DNA of 49,778 bases, taken from NCBI GenBank assembly GCA_027485615.1, contig JAIXQS010000131.1, positions 1 to 49,778 of the forward strand, read 5' to 3'. The stretch comes from Verrucomicrobiaceae bacterium (GTDB lineage: Bacteria; Verrucomicrobiota; Verrucomicrobiia; Verrucomicrobiales; Akkermansiaceae). The notes beneath the pieces are model-generated. The model saw nothing but the letters and a program-made list of their open reading frames with translations, made no database searches and had not been told where the DNA came from. Positions 48,998-49,778 of this stretch are shown here, in pieces (positions within the stretch are counted from its first letter, which is position 1; every line of letters starts with the position of its first letter). The position numbers were made by a program, and so were the translations under genes.

Positions 48998-49778
48998 TCA
49001 CAGCCCCTTCACCCGCTGCCCGATCCACTCCAAGCCTTCCTGGTATTCCTCGCTCTGGGGCCGGGACTTGGCGAGGCTTTCCCACATCAGTATGGCTTCC
49101 CGGAAGATCTCCTTCGCCTCTTTCGGCTTGTCCACGCGTTCCAGGGCATGAGCATAGTCGCCCAGCAGATAGGCGCTAGAACGTTGTAACTCCTCGGTTG
49201 GAACGCAGCTTTCCGTTCCCCGCCCCTCGATGCCCCGCAACGCTTCGCGGGCTTTTGCAAGAAGGGCTATCTCTTCATCCTTTTTCCCGGAGAAACCGAG
49301 CATCCCGCCTTTCTGCCACCAAAGCAGCGCAAGCCGATATGCCACCATGCCGTCGCGATCCGCGCCCTGCCGCTCCAGTAGCTTGATGCCCTCCTCATAC
49401 GCCCCAAGAGCCTCGTCGGATTTCCCCGCATCGCGCAGCAACCCCGCACGCAGGCCGAACTGCGCAGCCTTGCGCGACGCCGCGACGGCCGAGTCCGGAC
49501 GCCTGCGCAGGATCTCATCGAGGAGTTTCATCGCCTCGTTGGAAACCGTTTCCGCAGAGCCCACATCGCCAGCCAGCACGGCGGCCTCCGCGATCGCGCC
49601 GTAGCAACCCGCGAGTTCCAGGCGCATATCGATGTCCGCGGGATTTTCCTTCAGCAGGCGCACCATTTCGGCGGCGGCGAGCAAGCGCACCTCGCGCGCG
49701 TCGCCGATCTGCCCGATTCCCTCCAGGATCGTCGCAGAGGAAAGGTAGCACGCAGCCAGCGAGGATCTGAGCACGGCG
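48998..49778 (-). CDS. TPR-repeat protein, truncated at the window edge
   Basis: The last 258 or so residues of a protein that begins beyond the right edge. It consists of helical TPR-like repeats (MKLLDEILRRRPDSAVAASRKAAQFGL; EALGAYEEGIKLLERQ; LGDYAHALERVDKPKEAKEIFREAILMWESLA). This kind of repeat often follows a serine/threonine kinase domain in Planctomycetes/Verrucomicrobia, which would be outside the window. Frame is open to the edge and no start is within view. Confidence 0.75.
   Translation of the reverse strand, partial: AVLRSSLAACYLSSATILEGIGQIGDAREVRLLAAAEMVRLLKENPADIDMRLELAGCYGAIAEAAVLAGDVGSAETVSNEAMKLLDEILRRRPDSAVAASRKAAQFGLRAGLLRDAGKSDEALGAYEEGIKLLERQGADRDGMVAYRLALLWWQKGGMLGFSGKKDEEIALLAKAREALRGIEGRGTESCVPTEELQRSSAYLLGDYAHALERVDKPKEAKEIFREAILMWESLAKSRPQSEEYQEGLEWIGQRVKGL

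Overview
This is a GC-rich bacterial chromosome segment that most resembles Verrucomicrobiota (Verrucomicrobiales, Luteolibacter/Akkermansia side). That placement is inferred from gene content: a secretin of the Akkermansia Amuc_1098 type, a PEP-CTERM surface protein, a planctomycete-type cytochrome fused to WD40 repeats, a DksA-like protein with a histone-H1-like lysine/alanine/proline tail, and an opgGH operon. No rRNA or tRNA was found to fix the taxonomy.

Layout. 1-6.3 kb: undecaprenol/diacylglycerol kinase, a group II intron remnant, an exported protein, thiL, a CPBP membrane protease, the phospholipid pair plsY-gpsA and a cyclophilin lipoprotein. 6.6-11.6 kb: a PEP-CTERM protein, an N-formylglutamate-amidohydrolase-like protein that lacks its metal motif, and mfd. 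11.6-13.6 kb: a small accessory island with a Fic protein and a Phd/PIN toxin-antitoxin pair; each cassette is followed by a 43-55 nt copy of a piece of the mfd 3' end. 13.7-20.8 kb: a TIM-barrel amidohydrolase, a membrane-anchored GH75 chitosanase-like protein, a Ski2-type helicase whose DUF3516 region is split by one stop codon, a zinc-ribbon membrane protein and a 2OG-Fe(II) oxygenase. 21-29 kb: a secretin with an AsmA-like partner, a PAS-PP2C phosphatase, a tiny lipoprotein and an SLC13/RCK transporter. 29.4-40.6 kb: opgG-opgX-opgH for periplasmic glucans, a nucleoside phosphorylase, a GDP-mannose enzyme, a cytochrome c/beta-propeller dehydrogenase pair, a zinc metallopeptidase and a polytopic membrane protein. 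40.6-49.8 kb: a coiled-coil membrane protein, folE2, rpsR, rpmG, the DksA-like gene, scpB-pheA, a lipoprotein, a PSCyt1-WD40 protein and a truncated TPR gene at the right edge.

Most genes are housekeeping. The unusual part is the repeat landscape. Palindromic REP-like elements, AAATCCA-type heptanucleotide repeats and 'TGTGGTTAAAAA' repeats are scattered through intergenic DNA and have also entered coding sequence in frame: mfd carries a palindrome and a heptamer array, and the DUF3516 tail gene carries a heptamer array. The fic and vapBC cassettes both have promoters with a palindrome in the spacer/-10 region and a predicted transcription start on the first codon (leaderless). Together with the mfd-derived repeats these give a cassette-like organisation that is the best candidate here for something undescribed.
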